Numbered from the stretch's first letter, positions 19,138 through 32,979 are shown. The stretch: 64,000 nt of DNA from Marivita sp. (GCF_020055635.1 NZ_JAIPUT010000013.1:1-64000); one strand, 5' to 3'. Translations and numbers: made by a program. The notes: generated from the sequence alone by a model not told the origin.

Positions 19138-20456
19138 AGCATTACGTGATGACCCTCCTGGCGGCCCTCATGCTGTGGACGCTGCCCGCGGTGGCCCAGA
19201 ACGGGCCGCTCCGGCTTGAACTGACCGAGGGCGTGATCGAACCGATGCCATTTGCGGTGCCGGAATTCGTCGCGGATGATGCCGCAGGGGCCGAGATGGG
19301 CCGCCGGATCGCCCAGGTCGTGGCGGCCGACCTGACCGGGACCGGGCTGTTCCGGGAGATTCCGCAGGATGCCTTCATCAGCCGTGTGACCAGTTTTTCG
19401 AGTCCCGTGCAATTCGCCGACTGGAAGGCGATAAATGCGCAGGCGCTGGTCACAGGGGCGGTGACACTGGACAGCACCGGCAAGCTGGTGGTGCGGTTCC
19501 GCCTTTATGATGTGTTCGCCGGTCAGGAACTGGGCGACGGGTTGCAACTGGTGGGCACGCAGGACGGCTGGCGGCGCATCGCGCACAAGGTGGCCGATCA
19601 GGTTTACAGCCGGATCACCGGCGAGGCGCCCTATTTCGACAGCCGTGTGGTGTTCGTTTCCGAAACCGGCCCCAAGGATCAGCGCGCCAAGCGGCTGGCA
19701 ATCATGGATTACGACGGCGCGAATGTGAGCTACCTGACCGGTTCCTCGTCGATCGTGCTGGCGCCGCGCTTTTCGCCCAGTGGCGACCGCATCCTTTATA
19801 CCAGCTACGAAAGCGGCTTTCCGCGGATATACGTTATGAATGTGGGGTCGGCGCAGCGCCGCGCGCTTGAGCAGCAGGAAGGCTCGATGAGTTTCGCGCC
19901 GCGCTTTGCGCCGGACGGGCGCACCGTTGTCTATTCGATGACACGCGGCGGTAATACCGACCTTTACAGCATGGATATCAACAGCGGCGCCGGCACGCGC
20001 CTGACCACGGCGCCCTCGATCGAGACCGCGCCCAGCTTCAGCCCCGATGGCCGCCGGATCGTGTTCGAATCCGACCGCTCGGGAAACCAGCAGCTTTACG
20101 TGATGCCGGCGAACGGCGGCGAGGCGCAGCGCATCAGCTTCGGGCAGGGGCGTTATGGCACGCCGGTCTGGTCGCCGCGCGGCGATCTGATCGCCTTTAC
20201 CAAGCAATCCAAGGGCCGTTTTCATATCGGGGTGATGCGGGTCGATGGCAGCGAGGAGCGCTTGTTGACGGCATCCTTCCTGGAAGAGGGGCCGACATGG
20301 TCCCCGAACGGGCGCGTCATTATGTTCACACGCGAAACGCAGGGTGCGCAGGGCAGCGCCAGCCTCTATTCGGTGGACATCACGGGGCGAAACCTGCGCG
20401 AAGTGCCGACCGACACCGGAGCGAGCGATCCGTCGTGGTCGCCGTTGCAGGATTAG
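19134..20456 (+). CDS. tolB: Tol-Pal system beta-propeller protein TolB
   Basis: Repeated [29 protein letters not shown] blades. Confidence 0.96.
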   Translation: MKHYVMTLLAALMLWTLPAVAQNGPLRLELTEGVIEPMPFAVPEFVADDAAGAEMGRRIAQVVAADLTGTGLFREIPQDAFISRVTSFSSPVQFADWKAINAQALVTGAVTLDSTGKLVVRFRLYDVFAGQELGDGLQLVGTQDGWRRIAHKVADQVYSRITGEAPYFDSRVVFVSETGPKDQRAKRLAIMDYDGANVSYLTGSSSIVLAPRFSPSGDRILYTSYESGFPRIYVMNVGSAQRRALEQQEGSMSFAPRFAPDGRTVVYSMTRGGNTDLYSMDINSGAGTRLTTAPSIETAPSFSPDGRRIVFESDRSGNQQLYVMPANGGEAQRISFGQGRYGTPVWSPRGDLIAFTKQSKGRFHIGVMRVDGSEERLLTASFLEEGPTWSPNGRVIMFTRETQGAQGSASLYSVDITGRNLREVPTDTGASDPSWSPLQD

Positions 20457-20547
20457 ACGAGCCGCGGCGCTGCGCGCATTTCCAAGGCGTTGGCGCTGTG
20501 GTAGGATCAAACACGGGCATGACACTATAAACGAGTGGGGCAATAGA

Positions 20548-21066
20548 ATGAATTATCTGAGCAAGACGATCCTGCTATGTGCAGGCATGGCGCTGGCCGC
20601 CTGTTCGAATCCTGACCGGTTCGCCGATGGCAGCGGCGGTGCCGGGGGCATGAATAACGGCGTCGGGGCCGGTATGGCCGGTTCGGCGCAGGACCCTGCA
20701 TCGCCGGTCTATTTTCAGCAGACGGTCGGTGACCGGGTGCTGTTCGCGGTCGATCAGTCGACCCTGTCAGCCGAGGCGCAGGCGACGCTGGACGGACAGG
20801 CGCAATGGCTGATGACCAACAGCGATTATTCGGCCGTGATCGAAGGCCATGCCGACGAGCAGGGCACGCGCGAATACAACCTTGCGCTGGGCGCGCGGCG
20901 CGCGAACTCGGTGCATGAGTATCTTGTGAGCCGCGGCGTTGCGGATAACCGCCTGAAGGTGGTGAGCTATGGCAAGGAACGCCCGATCGAGCTCTGTGCC
21001 GACGAGGCGTGCTATTCCAAGAACCGCCGCGCGGTGACGGTGATCTCGGCCGTGCCGAGCAGCTGA
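20548..21066 (+). CDS. pal: peptidoglycan-associated lipoprotein Pal
   Basis: Lipobox LAAC; OmpA-like GHADEQGTREYNLALGARRAN. Confidence 0.95.
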   Translation: MNYLSKTILLCAGMALAACSNPDRFADGSGGAGGMNNGVGAGMAGSAQDPASPVYFQQTVGDRVLFAVDQSTLSAEAQATLDGQAQWLMTNSDYSAVIEGHADEQGTREYNLALGARRANSVHEYLVSRGVADNRLKVVSYGKERPIELCADEACYSKNRRAVTVISAVPSS

Positions 21067-21088
21067 TCCCTTTGAAGGAGAGCATCGG

Positions 21089-21955
21089 ATGCGCCGGTTC
21101 ATCGCCGTTCTGACCCTTGTAACGCTGAGTTTTCCCCCGGTTTCGGGGGCGCAGGCCAATGACGAGACGCTTGCGGATATCCGCCAAGAGCTGTCGGTAC
21201 TCTATGTCGAGCTGCGCAAGCTCAAGCGGGAGCTGAACACCACCGGGTCCGCAGGGCAACTGAGTTCCGGCGGCACCTTGCTGGACCGGGTGAACGCGAT
21301 CGAAAGCGAGTTGCAGCGCCTGACGGCGAAGACCGAGCAACTGGAACATCGTGTACAGAGCGTTGCCGAGGATGGCGCGAACCGGATCGGTGATCTGGAA
21401 TTCCGCCTGTGCGAGTTGGAAGAGGATTGCGATATCGGTGCACTTGGCGAAGGCAGTACCTTGGGAGGTATCACAACCGGCCCTTCCGCTGGCATGGACG
21501 GCGGCGAAGGATCGGGCGGCGGTGCGGGCCAGGACGCCGCTGGCGGTGCCGATGCCGAGATGCCGCAGCTTGCGGTCAGCGAAGAGGCTGATTTCGAGCG
21601 CGCCAAGGCCGAGCTTGATGCCGGCAATTACGCCGAGGCCGCCGAGCAGTTCGCCACCTTCCAGCGAAGTTATCCCGGCGGGCCGCTGACGGCGCGCGCC
21701 GGTTTGCTGCGCGGTGAGGCGCTTGAGAAATCCGGCCAGCTGAAAGAGGCCGCGCGCGCCTATCTCGACACGTTCAGCGCCGATCAGGCCGGACCCGATG
21801 CGCCCCAGGCGCTGTCGCGGCTGGGCTGGGCGCTGGGTCAGTTGGGGCAGGTCGAACAGGCCTGCGTGACGCTGAGCGAGGTCAGCAATCGCTTTCCCGA
21901 TTCCGCGGCGGTATCGGATGCGCGCGCGACCATGTCCGACCTGGGGTGTCAGTGA
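21089..21955 (+). CDS. cpoB: cell division coordinator CpoB / YbgF
   Basis: Signal peptide, coiled coil, C-terminal TPR; follows pal. Confidence 0.9.
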   Translation: MRRFIAVLTLVTLSFPPVSGAQANDETLADIRQELSVLYVELRKLKRELNTTGSAGQLSSGGTLLDRVNAIESELQRLTAKTEQLEHRVQSVAEDGANRIGDLEFRLCELEEDCDIGALGEGSTLGGITTGPSAGMDGGEGSGGGAGQDAAGGADAEMPQLAVSEEADFERAKAELDAGNYAEAAEQFATFQRSYPGGPLTARAGLLRGEALEKSGQLKEAARAYLDTFSADQAGPDAPQALSRLGWALGQLGQVEQACVTLSEVSNRFPDSAAVSDARATMSDLGCQ

Positions 21956-23208
21956 CGGGCAGCGCCTCGGCATTGCTGGCGCAGATTCAGGCCCATTTCG
22001 GGCCCAGGCCACCCGCGCGGCTGGGCGTAGCGGTTTCGGGTGGCAGTGATTCGGTCGCACTTCTGGTTTTGCTGGACGATTGGCGCCGTTTGGGTGGGCC
22101 GGATCTTTGTGTCGTTACCGTGGATCACGGGCTGCGGCCGGAAGCCGCCGACGAGGCGGCAAAGGTGGCGCGGCTTTGCGCGAAGCTGGGGCTGGCGCAT
22201 GACATCCTGACGTGGACAGGCTGGGACGGACAGGGCAACCTTCAAGACAGGGCGCGGCGCGCGCGCTACGATCTGATGGCTGAGTGGGCGCGCAGCAAGG
22301 GGGTCGCGCATGTTGCGCTGGGCCATACGGCGGATGATCAGGCGGAAACTTTCCTCATGCGTCTTGCGCGCGACGCCGGGGTTGACGGTCTGTCGGCGAT
22401 GGCGCCCTGCCGCATGATCGCGGGCGTCGGTTTTTGCCGCCCGCTGCTGGCGGTCACGCGCGCGACGCTTCGCGCTGAACTGCGCGCGCGTGACATTGGC
22501 TGGAGCGACGATCCGAGCAACGAGGACACTGCCTATGAGCGGGTGCGCGCCCGCGCCGTGCTGGCAGAGTTGGCGCCGCTCGGGATCACGCCCGAGGGGC
22601 TGTCGCGCGTGGCGCGGCGGCTGGGCGATGTGCGCGCGACCCTTTATTCATATGCGTCCCAAGCCGCGCGCGACCTTGTCGAGGTGCAATCGGGCGATCT
22701 GGTGATCGACCCTGCCGGCCTTGCCGGACTGCCCCCCGAAGTGGCGCGGCGGCTGCTTTTGGGGGCGCTCGACTGGATCAGCGGTGCCGGCTACGGGCCG
22801 CGTGGACGGGCGATGGATGACCTCATGCAGGCGATTGGCGAGGGGCGGGACATGACCTTGCATGGCTGCCTGGTCTGTCCGCGCAAAAGCGGCGTGCGGA
22901 TCACCCGTGAATGGAAGGCGGTCGAGTTGCTGCGCGTTCCGGCCGGAGAGGTCTGGGACGGTCGCTGGCGCCTTGAAGGCCCCGAATGCCCACGCGGCGC
23001 CGAGATCGCCGCACTTGGCCCCGAGGGCCTGGCCGCCTGCGACGAACGGGCGCAAGATGGCTTGCCGGCGGCGTCCCTGATGGCGTCTCCGGCGTTGTGG
23101 CACGGGGCGGAACTGCTGGCGGCACCGCTGGCGGGACGTGGCGGGGAATGGCGCGCGCGGCTGATCCGCGACGAAGAAGCCTACCTTGCGTCTTATTTAT
23201 CTCATTGA
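21946..23208 (+). CDS. tilS: tRNA(Ile)-lysidine synthetase
   Basis: LGVAVSGGSDSVALLVLL PP-loop; GTG start at 21946 or 21952. Confidence 0.93.
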   Translation: MSVTGSASALLAQIQAHFGPRPPARLGVAVSGGSDSVALLVLLDDWRRLGGPDLCVVTVDHGLRPEAADEAAKVARLCAKLGLAHDILTWTGWDGQGNLQDRARRARYDLMAEWARSKGVAHVALGHTADDQAETFLMRLARDAGVDGLSAMAPCRMIAGVGFCRPLLAVTRATLRAELRARDIGWSDDPSNEDTAYERVRARAVLAELAPLGITPEGLSRVARRLGDVRATLYSYASQAARDLVEVQSGDLVIDPAGLAGLPPEVARRLLLGALDWISGAGYGPRGRAMDDLMQAIGEGRDMTLHGCLVCPRKSGVRITREWKAVELLRVPAGEVWDGRWRLEGPECPRGAEIAALGPEGLAACDERAQDGLPAASLMASPALWHGAELLAAPLAGRGGEWRARLIRDEEAYLASYLSH

Positions 23209-23287
23209 AGATACGGGCGTGATCTCTATTTTAGACTGATGGGTTTCATGATAGGCCCTCGCCATCCGAATTTTGAGGAGAATTTCC

Positions 23288-25212
<1,925 letters not shown>

Positions 25213-25216
<4 letters not shown>

Positions 25217-25998
25217 GCGGCGTGGCCGCCTCTTCAGACTGGAATCCCGGAGCCTATGCAAGGTTCCGGGATTTGCGGTTGCGTCCCGGTCTGGACCTGC
25301 TGAATGCGGTCAGCCGGATGGGTGCGGGCGATCTCATCGACCTTGGCTGCGGCAATGGTGCGCTTGGCGAGGCGCTAAAGGCGCGTGCGGGCGGGCGCGA
25401 GGTGATCGGTGTCGATGCGTCGCCGGCGATGCTGGAAAAAGCGCAGCAGATGCCCGGCTATGACAGCCTGCAACGCGCCGATATCATGGAATGGCATCCG
25501 CGCCGCGCGCCGGGCCTGATCTTTTCCAATGCCGTGCTGCACTGGGTGGGCAACCACGAAGACCTGATGCCGCGCCTTGCTGGGCTGTTGGGTAAGGGCG
25601 GCACGCTGGCGGTGCAGATGCCGCATCAGAATAAGGCGCCCTCGCATCGCGTCTGGCTGAGCCTCGTTGAGGAACTGTTCCCCGGACGGATCGGCAAGAT
25701 GGGCACGCCCGGCGTCATGGCACCGGTCAAATACGAAGAGCTTCTGTCGCGGCGTGGGCAGTTCCGCCTTTGGGAGACCGAGTATTACCAGCGCCTTGTC
25801 GCTGAGGCGGGCAGCCATCCGGTGCGCCGCTTCACCGAAAGCACCTATGCGCGCCCGGTTCTCGAGGCGCTGGACAAGGACGAGAAGGCCGATCTGATCC
25901 GCCGCTACGAAGAGGTCATGCATGCGGCCTATCCCGTCAGGCCCGATGGATCGGTGCTGTTCCCGTTCCGGCGGATGTTCTTTACGCTGACCGTCTGA
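25213..25998 (+). CDS. tam: class I SAM-dependent methyltransferase, trans-aconitate methyltransferase-like
   Basis: [34 protein letters not shown] motif I; GTG overlaps ftsH stop. Confidence 0.85.
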
Positions 25999-26092
25999 AC
26001 AGCCACTGATGCAGCGGCGCACATTTTGTCATTTGACCGGGCGCGTGCAACACGGGAAAGTTGTGTTCGAAGCTCTTTGACAAGGATGCATC

Positions 26093-26692
26093 ATGCCAGC
26101 ACTTTTGCCCACCGATTTCACCGCCCGCATCACCAGGCTTGGAAGGGTCGCGCACCGCGAGGCGAGCCTGTGTGCCGAACCACTGTCCGAGATCATGGCC
26201 ACATATGCCGGGGTCGAGGGCGAGGAACATGCAGGGCTCACGCGGCCTTCGTGCAGCCGCGTGACGCAGCAATATCCGCGCGGTACAGACATCCGCAATG
26301 TGCGGCAATTTTCGGTCCTTTCCGCCGAGGAACTGGCGCTGATCGCCGCCGATATGGGGCTCGATCATCTTGAGCCCGCTTGGGTCGGGGCGTCGATCGT
26401 GCTTGAGGGAATCGATGATTTCACCCATCTGCCGCCCTCGTCGCGCCTGCAGTCCGAAAGCGGCACGACCCTTGTCGTGGATATGGAGAACCGTCCCTGC
26501 CATCTGCCGGCGAAACCCATCGACGAACATGCGCCGGGCAAGGGGCGGGGCTTCAAGGCGGCGGCCGAGGGGCGGCGCGGCGTGACTGCCTGGGTCGAGC
26601 GCGAGGGCACCCTGAGGCTGGGCGACATCCTGCGCCTGCATGTTCCCGATCAGCGCCCTTGGGCGCATATGGCCCAAGCCACGGGCCACTAG
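26093..26692 (+). CDS. MOSC domain protein
   Basis: [57 protein letters not shown]. Confidence 0.82.
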   Translation: MPALLPTDFTARITRLGRVAHREASLCAEPLSEIMATYAGVEGEEHAGLTRPSCSRVTQQYPRGTDIRNVRQFSVLSAEELALIAADMGLDHLEPAWVGASIVLEGIDDFTHLPPSSRLQSESGTTLVVDMENRPCHLPAKPIDEHAPGKGRGFKAAAEGRRGVTAWVEREGTLRLGDILRLHVPDQRPWAHMAQATGH

Positions 26693-26897
26693 GTCCGGGC
26701 GTCTTGCGGCGCGCCAAGGTTCCCATGCGACACCGGGTTGCCGGGCAGCGCGCGCTGTTTCCGATCAGAAACCACGCTGCGACGAGCCGCCGCAACACGC
26801 ACCGATTATGTCGGAATTGCGTGCTGCGCGGCCGGGCAAAGCCGATATGTGCGACATAGGGAAACTTCACCGCCTTCGGCCCGTGCGAGGAAACATC

Positions 26898-28574
26898 ATG
26901 AGCTACAAGTCCGACATCGAGATCGCCCGCGAAGCCAACAAGAAGCCGATCCAGGAGATCGGCGAGAAACTTGGCATCCATAGCGACCACCTTTTGCCCT
27001 ATGGCCACGACAAGGCCAAGATCAGCCAGGATTTCATCAATTCCGTTCAGAGCAACGAGAACGGCAAGCTGATCCTCGTAACCGCGATCAACCCGACACC
27101 GGCGGGCGAGGGCAAGACCACGACCACCGTGGGTCTGGGCGACGGGTTGAACCGGATCGGCAAGAAGGCCGCGATCTGCATCCGCGAAGCCAGCCTCGGG
27201 CCGTGCTTTGGCATGAAGGGCGGCGCGGCTGGCGGCGGCTATGCGCAGGTTGTTCCGATGGAAGAGATGAACCTGCATTTCACCGGGGATTTCCACGCCA
27301 TCACCACCGCGCATAACCTGCTGAGCGCAATGATCGACAACCACATCTACTGGGGGAACGAACTGGGCATCGACGAGCGCCGCGTCGTCTGGCGCCGGGT
27401 GCTGGACATGAATGACCGGGCGCTGCGCGATACCGTCACGTCGCTTGGCGGGGTCTCGAACGGCTTCCCGCGCCAGACCGGGTTCGACATCACCGTCGCC
27501 TCCGAGGTGATGGCGATCCTGTGCCTTGCCACCGATCTGGGCGACCTTGAGCGCCGCCTGGGCAATATCATCGTGGCCTATACGCGCAAGCGCGAGCCGA
27601 TCACTTGTCGCGACATCAAGGCCGATGGCGCGATGACGGTGCTGCTGAAGGATGCGATGCAGCCCAACCTGGTGCAGACGCTGGAAAACAACCCCGCCTT
27701 CGTTCATGGCGGCCCCTTCGCCAATATCGCGCATGGCTGCAATTCGGTCATGGCGACGACCACGGCTTTGAAACTGGCAGATTACGTTGTGACCGAGGCG
27801 GGCTTCGGCGCGGATCTGGGCGCCGAGAAGTTCATGAACATCAAGTGCCGCAAGGCGGGGCTTGCACCCTCGGCCGTGGTAGTGGTGGCCACCGTGCGCG
27901 CCATGAAGATGAATGGCGGCGTCGCCAAGGCCGATCTGGGCGAGGAAAACGTGGAGGCGGTCCAGAATGGCTGTCCGAACCTGGGCCGTCATATCGAGAA
28001 CGTCAAATCCTTCGGTGTGCCAGTTGTCGTGGCGATCAACCATTTCGTGACCGACACCGATGCCGAGGTGCAGGCGGTGAAGGATTATGTCGCCGAGCAG
28101 GGCAGCGAGGCAATCCTGTGCCAGCACTGGGCCAAGGGCTCGGAAGGGACCGAGGAACTGGCGACCCGCATCGCCGAGATCGCCGATGCCGATCAGGCCA
28201 ATTTCGCGCCGCTTTACGCCGACAGCATGCCCTTGCTGCAAAAGATCGACACGATCGCCAAGCGTATCTACCGCGCCGACGAGGTGCTGGCCGATCAGAA
28301 GATCCGCAACCAGCTCAAGGAATGGGAAGACGCGGGTTATGGTGATCTGCCGGTCTGCATGGCCAAGACGCAATACAGCTTCACCACCGACCCGAACCGC
28401 CGGGGCGCGCCGGTCGGCCATTCGGTGCCGATCCGCGAAGTGCGCCTGAGCGCGGGTGCGGGTTTCGTCGTGGTGATCTGCGGCGAGATCATGACCATGC
28501 CCGGTCTACCCAGCAGGCCCGCTGCCGAGGCGATCAAGCTGAACGCGGATGGCGATATCGAGGGCCTGTTCTGA
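26898..28574 (+). CDS. fhs: formate--tetrahydrofolate ligase
   Basis: [75 protein letters not shown]. Confidence 0.97.
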   Translation: MSYKSDIEIAREANKKPIQEIGEKLGIHSDHLLPYGHDKAKISQDFINSVQSNENGKLILVTAINPTPAGEGKTTTTVGLGDGLNRIGKKAAICIREASLGPCFGMKGGAAGGGYAQVVPMEEMNLHFTGDFHAITTAHNLLSAMIDNHIYWGNELGIDERRVVWRRVLDMNDRALRDTVTSLGGVSNGFPRQTGFDITVASEVMAILCLATDLGDLERRLGNIIVAYTRKREPITCRDIKADGAMTVLLKDAMQPNLVQTLENNPAFVHGGPFANIAHGCNSVMATTTALKLADYVVTEAGFGADLGAEKFMNIKCRKAGLAPSAVVVVATVRAMKMNGGVAKADLGEENVEAVQNGCPNLGRHIENVKSFGVPVVVAINHFVTDTDAEVQAVKDYVAEQGSEAILCQHWAKGSEGTEELATRIAEIADADQANFAPLYADSMPLLQKIDTIAKRIYRADEVLADQKIRNQLKEWEDAGYGDLPVCMAKTQYSFTTDPNRRGAPVGHSVPIREVRLSAGAGFVVVICGEIMTMPGLPSRPAAEAIKLNADGDIEGLF

Positions 28575-28650
28575 ACGACGACGCTTGAATTTCCGCGCCC
28601 CGCCTATGTATGCGGGGCGTGATGGCTATCCATTTCGGAAGGGGACTGCG

Positions 28651-29553
28651 ATGACGGCTCAGATCATCGACGGCAAGGCATTCGCGGCCAGGGTGCGCGA
28701 AAAGGTGGCGGGTCATGTGGCGCGCCTGAAGGAAGAGCACGGGATCGTTCCCGGTCTTGCGGTGGTGCTGGTGGGCGAGGACCCGGCCAGCCAAGTCTAT
28801 GTGCGCTCGAAGGGCAAGCAAACCGTCGAGGTCGGGATGAATTCCTTTGAGCACAAACTGGACGCTGACGCCTCGCAGAAGGAACTGCTGGGCTTGATCG
28901 AGCGCCTCAACAACGATCCGGCGGTGCACGGGATACTGGTGCAATTGCCGCTGCCGGGTCACATCGACGAAGAGTTGGTGATCAACGCGGTCGATCCTGC
29001 CAAAGATGTGGACGGGTTTCATATCTCGAATGTGGGTCTTTTGGGGACCGGGCAGAAATCCATGGTGCCCTGTACGCCACTCGGGTGTTTGATGATGCTG
29101 CGCGACCACCTTGGCAGCCTGTCGGGGCTCAATGCCGTGGTGATCGGGCGCTCGAATATCGTGGGCAAGCCGATGGCGCAGCTTTTGCTGGGTGACAGCT
29201 GCACCGTGACGATCGCCCACAGCCGCACGAAGGATATTCAGGAAGTGACCGGGCGGGCCGATATCGTGGTCGCTGCCGTCGGTCGCCCCGAGATGGTGAC
29301 CGGCGCATGGATCAAGCCTGGCGCGACGGTGATTGACGTGGGCATCAACCGCATCGACGCACCGGAAAAGGGCGAGGGCAAGACCCGGCTCGTGGGCGAT
29401 TGCGACTACGAGAGCTGTGCCGAGGTGGCGGGCGCGATCACCCCGGTCCCCGGCGGGGTCGGGCCAATGACCATCGCCTGCCTTCTGGCAAATACGGTGA
29501 CCGCCTGTTGCCGCGCCAACGGGCTGAGCGAACCCGAGGGGCTGACTGCCTGA
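28651..29553 (+). CDS. folD: bifunctional methylenetetrahydrofolate dehydrogenase/cyclohydrolase
   Basis: [51 protein letters not shown]. Confidence 0.97.
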   Translation: MTAQIIDGKAFAARVREKVAGHVARLKEEHGIVPGLAVVLVGEDPASQVYVRSKGKQTVEVGMNSFEHKLDADASQKELLGLIERLNNDPAVHGILVQLPLPGHIDEELVINAVDPAKDVDGFHISNVGLLGTGQKSMVPCTPLGCLMMLRDHLGSLSGLNAVVIGRSNIVGKPMAQLLLGDSCTVTIAHSRTKDIQEVTGRADIVVAAVGRPEMVTGAWIKPGATVIDVGINRIDAPEKGEGKTRLVGDCDYESCAEVAGAITPVPGGVGPMTIACLLANTVTACCRANGLSEPEGLTA

Positions 29554-29574
29554 ACAGGCGGCTTGCGGCGCAAT

Positions 29575-30024
29575 TCAGACCGGCGCGAGGGGAATCATCG
29601 TGCCGGTCAGCATCGCGATATGAATGTCCTTGCCATCGTTGCGGGCAAAGACATCGGCCTGAACGATGACCAGACGGCGGCCCGGCTTGATCACTTTGCC
29701 GTGAGCGATCAGCAACTCGCCCTTCCCCGGTGCCAGCAGATTGATCTTCATTTCGGTGGTCAGCACCTCGTGATCCGCGGGCATGACCGACAGCGCAGCA
29801 TAGCCCGCGGCGCTGTCGGCGATGGCAAATGTCAGGCCGGCATGGGCAAAACCGTGCTGCTGGCGACTGCCAGGCAGGATCGGAGCATGAATTTCGGTCG
29901 CGCCAGCCGCAACATGCATCATGTTGGCGCCAAGCGTGGTCATCATGGATTGCGCGGCGAAACTTTCGCGTATCCTTTGATCCACGGTCGGGCAAAGCGG
30001 CTTGAAATCGTTCATCTTGCGCAA
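29575..30024 (-). CDS. PaaI-type hotdog thioesterase
   Basis: HGFAHAGLTFAIADSAAGYAALSVMP...LLAPGKGELLIAHGKVIKPGRR. Confidence 0.85.
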   Translation of the reverse strand: MRKMNDFKPLCPTVDQRIRESFAAQSMMTTLGANMMHVAAGATEIHAPILPGSRQQHGFAHAGLTFAIADSAAGYAALSVMPADHEVLTTEMKINLLAPGKGELLIAHGKVIKPGRRLVIVQADVFARNDGKDIHIAMLTGTMIPLAPV

Positions 30025-30122
30025 ACATGCCTCATCTAATGGCGGACAGGCGCGTCAGAGTGCACCGTTGGCATGCGATGAAAACCTCTATAGGGTAGTG
30101 GCGCAACATAAATCGGGCCCAG

Positions 30123-30965
30123 ATGGTTGAGTTCAGTAAACTTCGTTTCGTCTTTACGGAGACGTTCAGCACGTTGGTATCACCTACAACGGTTTTCATC
30201 TGGGTAACCTGCGTAGCCATAGCGACCGTTGCAGGGCCATTCGGAACACTCCTTTACATGGACGTGGTGGAGCGCGCGCTCTACTGGGGCTTGGTGACGA
30301 CCGGGGGGATCGTGGTCGGGTATACCATGTATGCCGTCGCCCTGTTGATCCTCGGCGAGAATCGCCCGTTCCTGTTCGATCCCTTCACGGCGCTGATGAT
30401 CGCCTGCCTGTTGGGGCCGTTGGTCTGGTTTCTGCGCTCCAACATTCAGGCTGATGCACCCGAAGGATTGATCAGCCTCGGGGGGGTCATATTCAATACA
30501 TTCGTGATCTCGCTCGGCGTGCTGGCGTCGCGGCGCCAGATCTGCCGGTTGACTCCGGTGCCGCTGCGGTCCGGGTTGAGCGATGCGGTCGGCACGACCT
30601 CACTTCCGGGGCCGCGCCTGCTGCGGCGCCTCTCTGACGACGTCCGCGCCCCGGTGCTGCGGCTCAGCGCGAATGACCATTATGTCGAGGTGGTGACGAC
30701 ACGGGGCAAGCAGGTTCTGCGGTTGCGCCTCTCGGATGCGATAAACGAGATGGAACCTGTCGAAGGATTTTGTGTCCACCGCTCGCATTGGGTGACGCGC
30801 AGCGCGATCATGCAGGTCGAACGTGAGAACGCTCATAAACTGTTCGTGCTGCTGAAGAATGGCGACCGGGTGCCGGTCAGCCGCACCTATCGCGGCGAAC
30901 TCGAACGCATGGGCATCATGGCGCCACAGGCGCAAAACAAGCTGGCGATCGCCGGACGCAATTGA
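30123..30965 (+). CDS. membrane-anchored LytTR-family DNA-binding protein
   Basis: N-terminal TM segments; C-terminal ANDHYVEVVTTRGKQVLRLRLSDAINEM...VHRSHWVTRSAI. Confidence 0.88.
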   Translation: MVEFSKLRFVFTETFSTLVSPTTVFIWVTCVAIATVAGPFGTLLYMDVVERALYWGLVTTGGIVVGYTMYAVALLILGENRPFLFDPFTALMIACLLGPLVWFLRSNIQADAPEGLISLGGVIFNTFVISLGVLASRRQICRLTPVPLRSGLSDAVGTTSLPGPRLLRRLSDDVRAPVLRLSANDHYVEVVTTRGKQVLRLRLSDAINEMEPVEGFCVHRSHWVTRSAIMQVERENAHKLFVLLKNGDRVPVSRTYRGELERMGIMAPQAQNKLAIAGRN

Positions 30966-31008
30966 ATGTCGCGCGGCGCTGGCCCGGTTTCAGCCAAACT
31001 TATGGTGC

Positions 31009-32322
31009 CTATTTCACGATCTTCTCGTCCTTGACGAACATGTTCGCCCAGGCCCGGTCGATCAGTTCGGGGGTCATCTGATAGGGGATACCCTCGAACT
31101 CGCAGATCGAGATCATCTGATCGATCAGGAAGACCGGCTGATAATTCGCATAGATGTTGTCAATGGTCGGATATTTCACTTTGAGCAGATGCACCAGCGC
31201 GGCCTCATCGAGTGGCATCTGCTTTTTCTTGGCGACCATGGCAAAGATCTTGAGGAAGTTTTCCTGGTTGGGCCCGTCGATCTTGATCTTGAAGAAGATC
31301 CTGCGCAGGGCGGCCTGGTCGAAGATCTCGTTAGGGTGGAAGTTGGTCGAGAAGATCACCAGCGTGTCGAAAGGCACCTCGAATTTCTCGCCCGATTGCA
31401 GGGCAAGGATATCCTTGGATTCTTCCAGCGGTACGATCCAGCGGTTGACCAGCGCCTGGGGCGGCTCGGCCTGGCGGCCAAGGTCGTCGACGATGAAGAT
31501 GCCGCCGGTGGATTTCAGCTGCAGCGGCGCCTGGTAGGTGCGTGCCGTCGGGTTGTAGACGAGATCCAGCATGTTGAGGCTGAGTTCGCCGCCGGTCACG
31601 ACGGTGGGGCGCTCGCATTGAACATAGCGGGTATCGAAGGTGCGCTTGCGGCGCAGGCTGTTGGGGTCGTCTTGTTCCACCTCGGCCTTGGAGTGCACGA
31701 TCGGGTCATAGACGGTGATCACCTGGCCGGAATATTCGATGGCGCGCGGCACATAGACCCGGTCGCCCATCGCGTCGCGAATCCCGTTCGAGATGCTAGA
31801 TTTACCGTTGCCCGGCGGGCCATACATCAGGATTGAGCGACCGGCCGACACCGCCGGCCCAAGGTGGTCAAGCAGGCTGTCGGGCAAAACCAGGTGGCCC
31901 ATGGCGCCGGTCAACTCGTTGCGGGTGATCTGGATGTTGCGGATCGACTGGCGTTTGACCTGTTCGCGGTAGGCCGCCAGCGGCACGGGCATGGCGCCGT
32001 AATATTCCGACTGGGACAGCGCATCGAGCGCGCGGGATTTGCCCGCATCCGTCAGCTGAAACCCCATTTCACTGCCCGAATTGGCGTTCAGCGTGCCTGT
32101 TGCCTCGACCAGTTTCTGTTCGCGGGCGATGTCGATCAGTTCCTGCGTCACGGCGCGCGGCAGGCAGATCGCATCGGCCAACTCGCTGGCGGTGTCCACG
32201 TTCTTGCGGAACATGGTCTTGATAAGGATATCGCGCATCATGACGATCGGCAGCTGCATGTCCTGAAGGCCGCTCGGAGGCGGCGGCGGCTGGACGCCCT
32301 GCTGGGTCGGTTGCATGTTCAT
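31009..32322 (-). CDS. AAA-type ATPase at the 3' end of the tad locus
   Basis: Walker A MYGPPGNGKSS, Walker B GIFIVDDLG, winged-helix-like N-terminus. Confidence 0.8.
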   Translation of the reverse strand: MNMQPTQQGVQPPPPPSGLQDMQLPIVMMRDILIKTMFRKNVDTASELADAICLPRAVTQELIDIAREQKLVEATGTLNANSGSEMGFQLTDAGKSRALDALSQSEYYGAMPVPLAAYREQVKRQSIRNIQITRNELTGAMGHLVLPDSLLDHLGPAVSAGRSILMYGPPGNGKSSISNGIRDAMGDRVYVPRAIEYSGQVITVYDPIVHSKAEVEQDDPNSLRRKRTFDTRYVQCERPTVVTGGELSLNMLDLVYNPTARTYQAPLQLKSTGGIFIVDDLGRQAEPPQALVNRWIVPLEESKDILALQSGEKFEVPFDTLVIFSTNFHPNEIFDQAALRRIFFKIKIDGPNQENFLKIFAMVAKKKQMPLDEAALVHLLKVKYPTIDNIYANYQPVFLIDQMISICEFEGIPYQMTPELIDRAWANMFVKDEKIVK

Positions 32323-32450
32323 CTGTTTCTGCCCGCGGTTTTGTGTTGCACGTCAAAAAGCGTCCCGCGCGGCGGCGGGGCCATGATGTGACCATGGCGC
32401 GCAAACATGCAGAAATTATGGAGAGGGTCGGGCAGGTGCGGGGCAGGGGC

Positions 32451-32951
32451 TCAGCTGCCGAAGGCGACGCCAAGACCGAGATAGATTATCAGCGTGCTGC
32501 CAAGGGCAAAGCCCATGGGAAACTTGGGCCCGCTTGACCAGCTTGCCCAGTCCGGCGCCAATTGGCGAAGGCGGCTGCCCCGGACCAGACGGTGGGTGGC
32601 GTAACAGGCCAGCATGTTGGTGGCCAGGATGAGCAACAGGAAGGTCAGATCGCCAATGGCGATAAAGGGCGCAGCGGCGGCCAGGAACTTGGAATCCCCG
32701 GCGCCCATCATGCCTGCGGCATTGGCCAGCATGCCGATCACCAGCATGACCACCAGGGCTGCCAACCGCCAAAGGTATTCGGGCTGTGGCACCACGAACA
32801 GACCGACCACAAGGAATACGCCAGCCAGCGCCAGGACCGCATGGTTGGGAATACGCATATCGCGCAGGTCGCTCCAGATCACCCAGAGACAGATCGGCAC
32901 GGCAAAAGGCAGAAACCAAAGGGACTGCTGGACAGTGACATGAAGCGACAT
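32451..32951 (-). CDS. cpaA: prepilin peptidase (TadV/CpaA)
   Basis: WSDLRDMRIPNHAVLAL; GAGDSKFLAAAA. Confidence 0.9.
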   Translation of the reverse strand: MSLHVTVQQSLWFLPFAVPICLWVIWSDLRDMRIPNHAVLALAGVFLVVGLFVVPQPEYLWRLAALVVMLVIGMLANAAGMMGAGDSKFLAAAAPFIAIGDLTFLLLILATNMLACYATHRLVRGSRLRQLAPDWASWSSGPKFPMGFALGSTLIIYLGLGVAFGS

Positions 32952-32979
32952 GGGCGTTTCCTGAACTTCAGGGTCCGGA

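Noticed and set aside
26553-28421. 622-aa minus-strand ORF opposite fhs
   Set aside because: Mirror ORF of a highly conserved gene.
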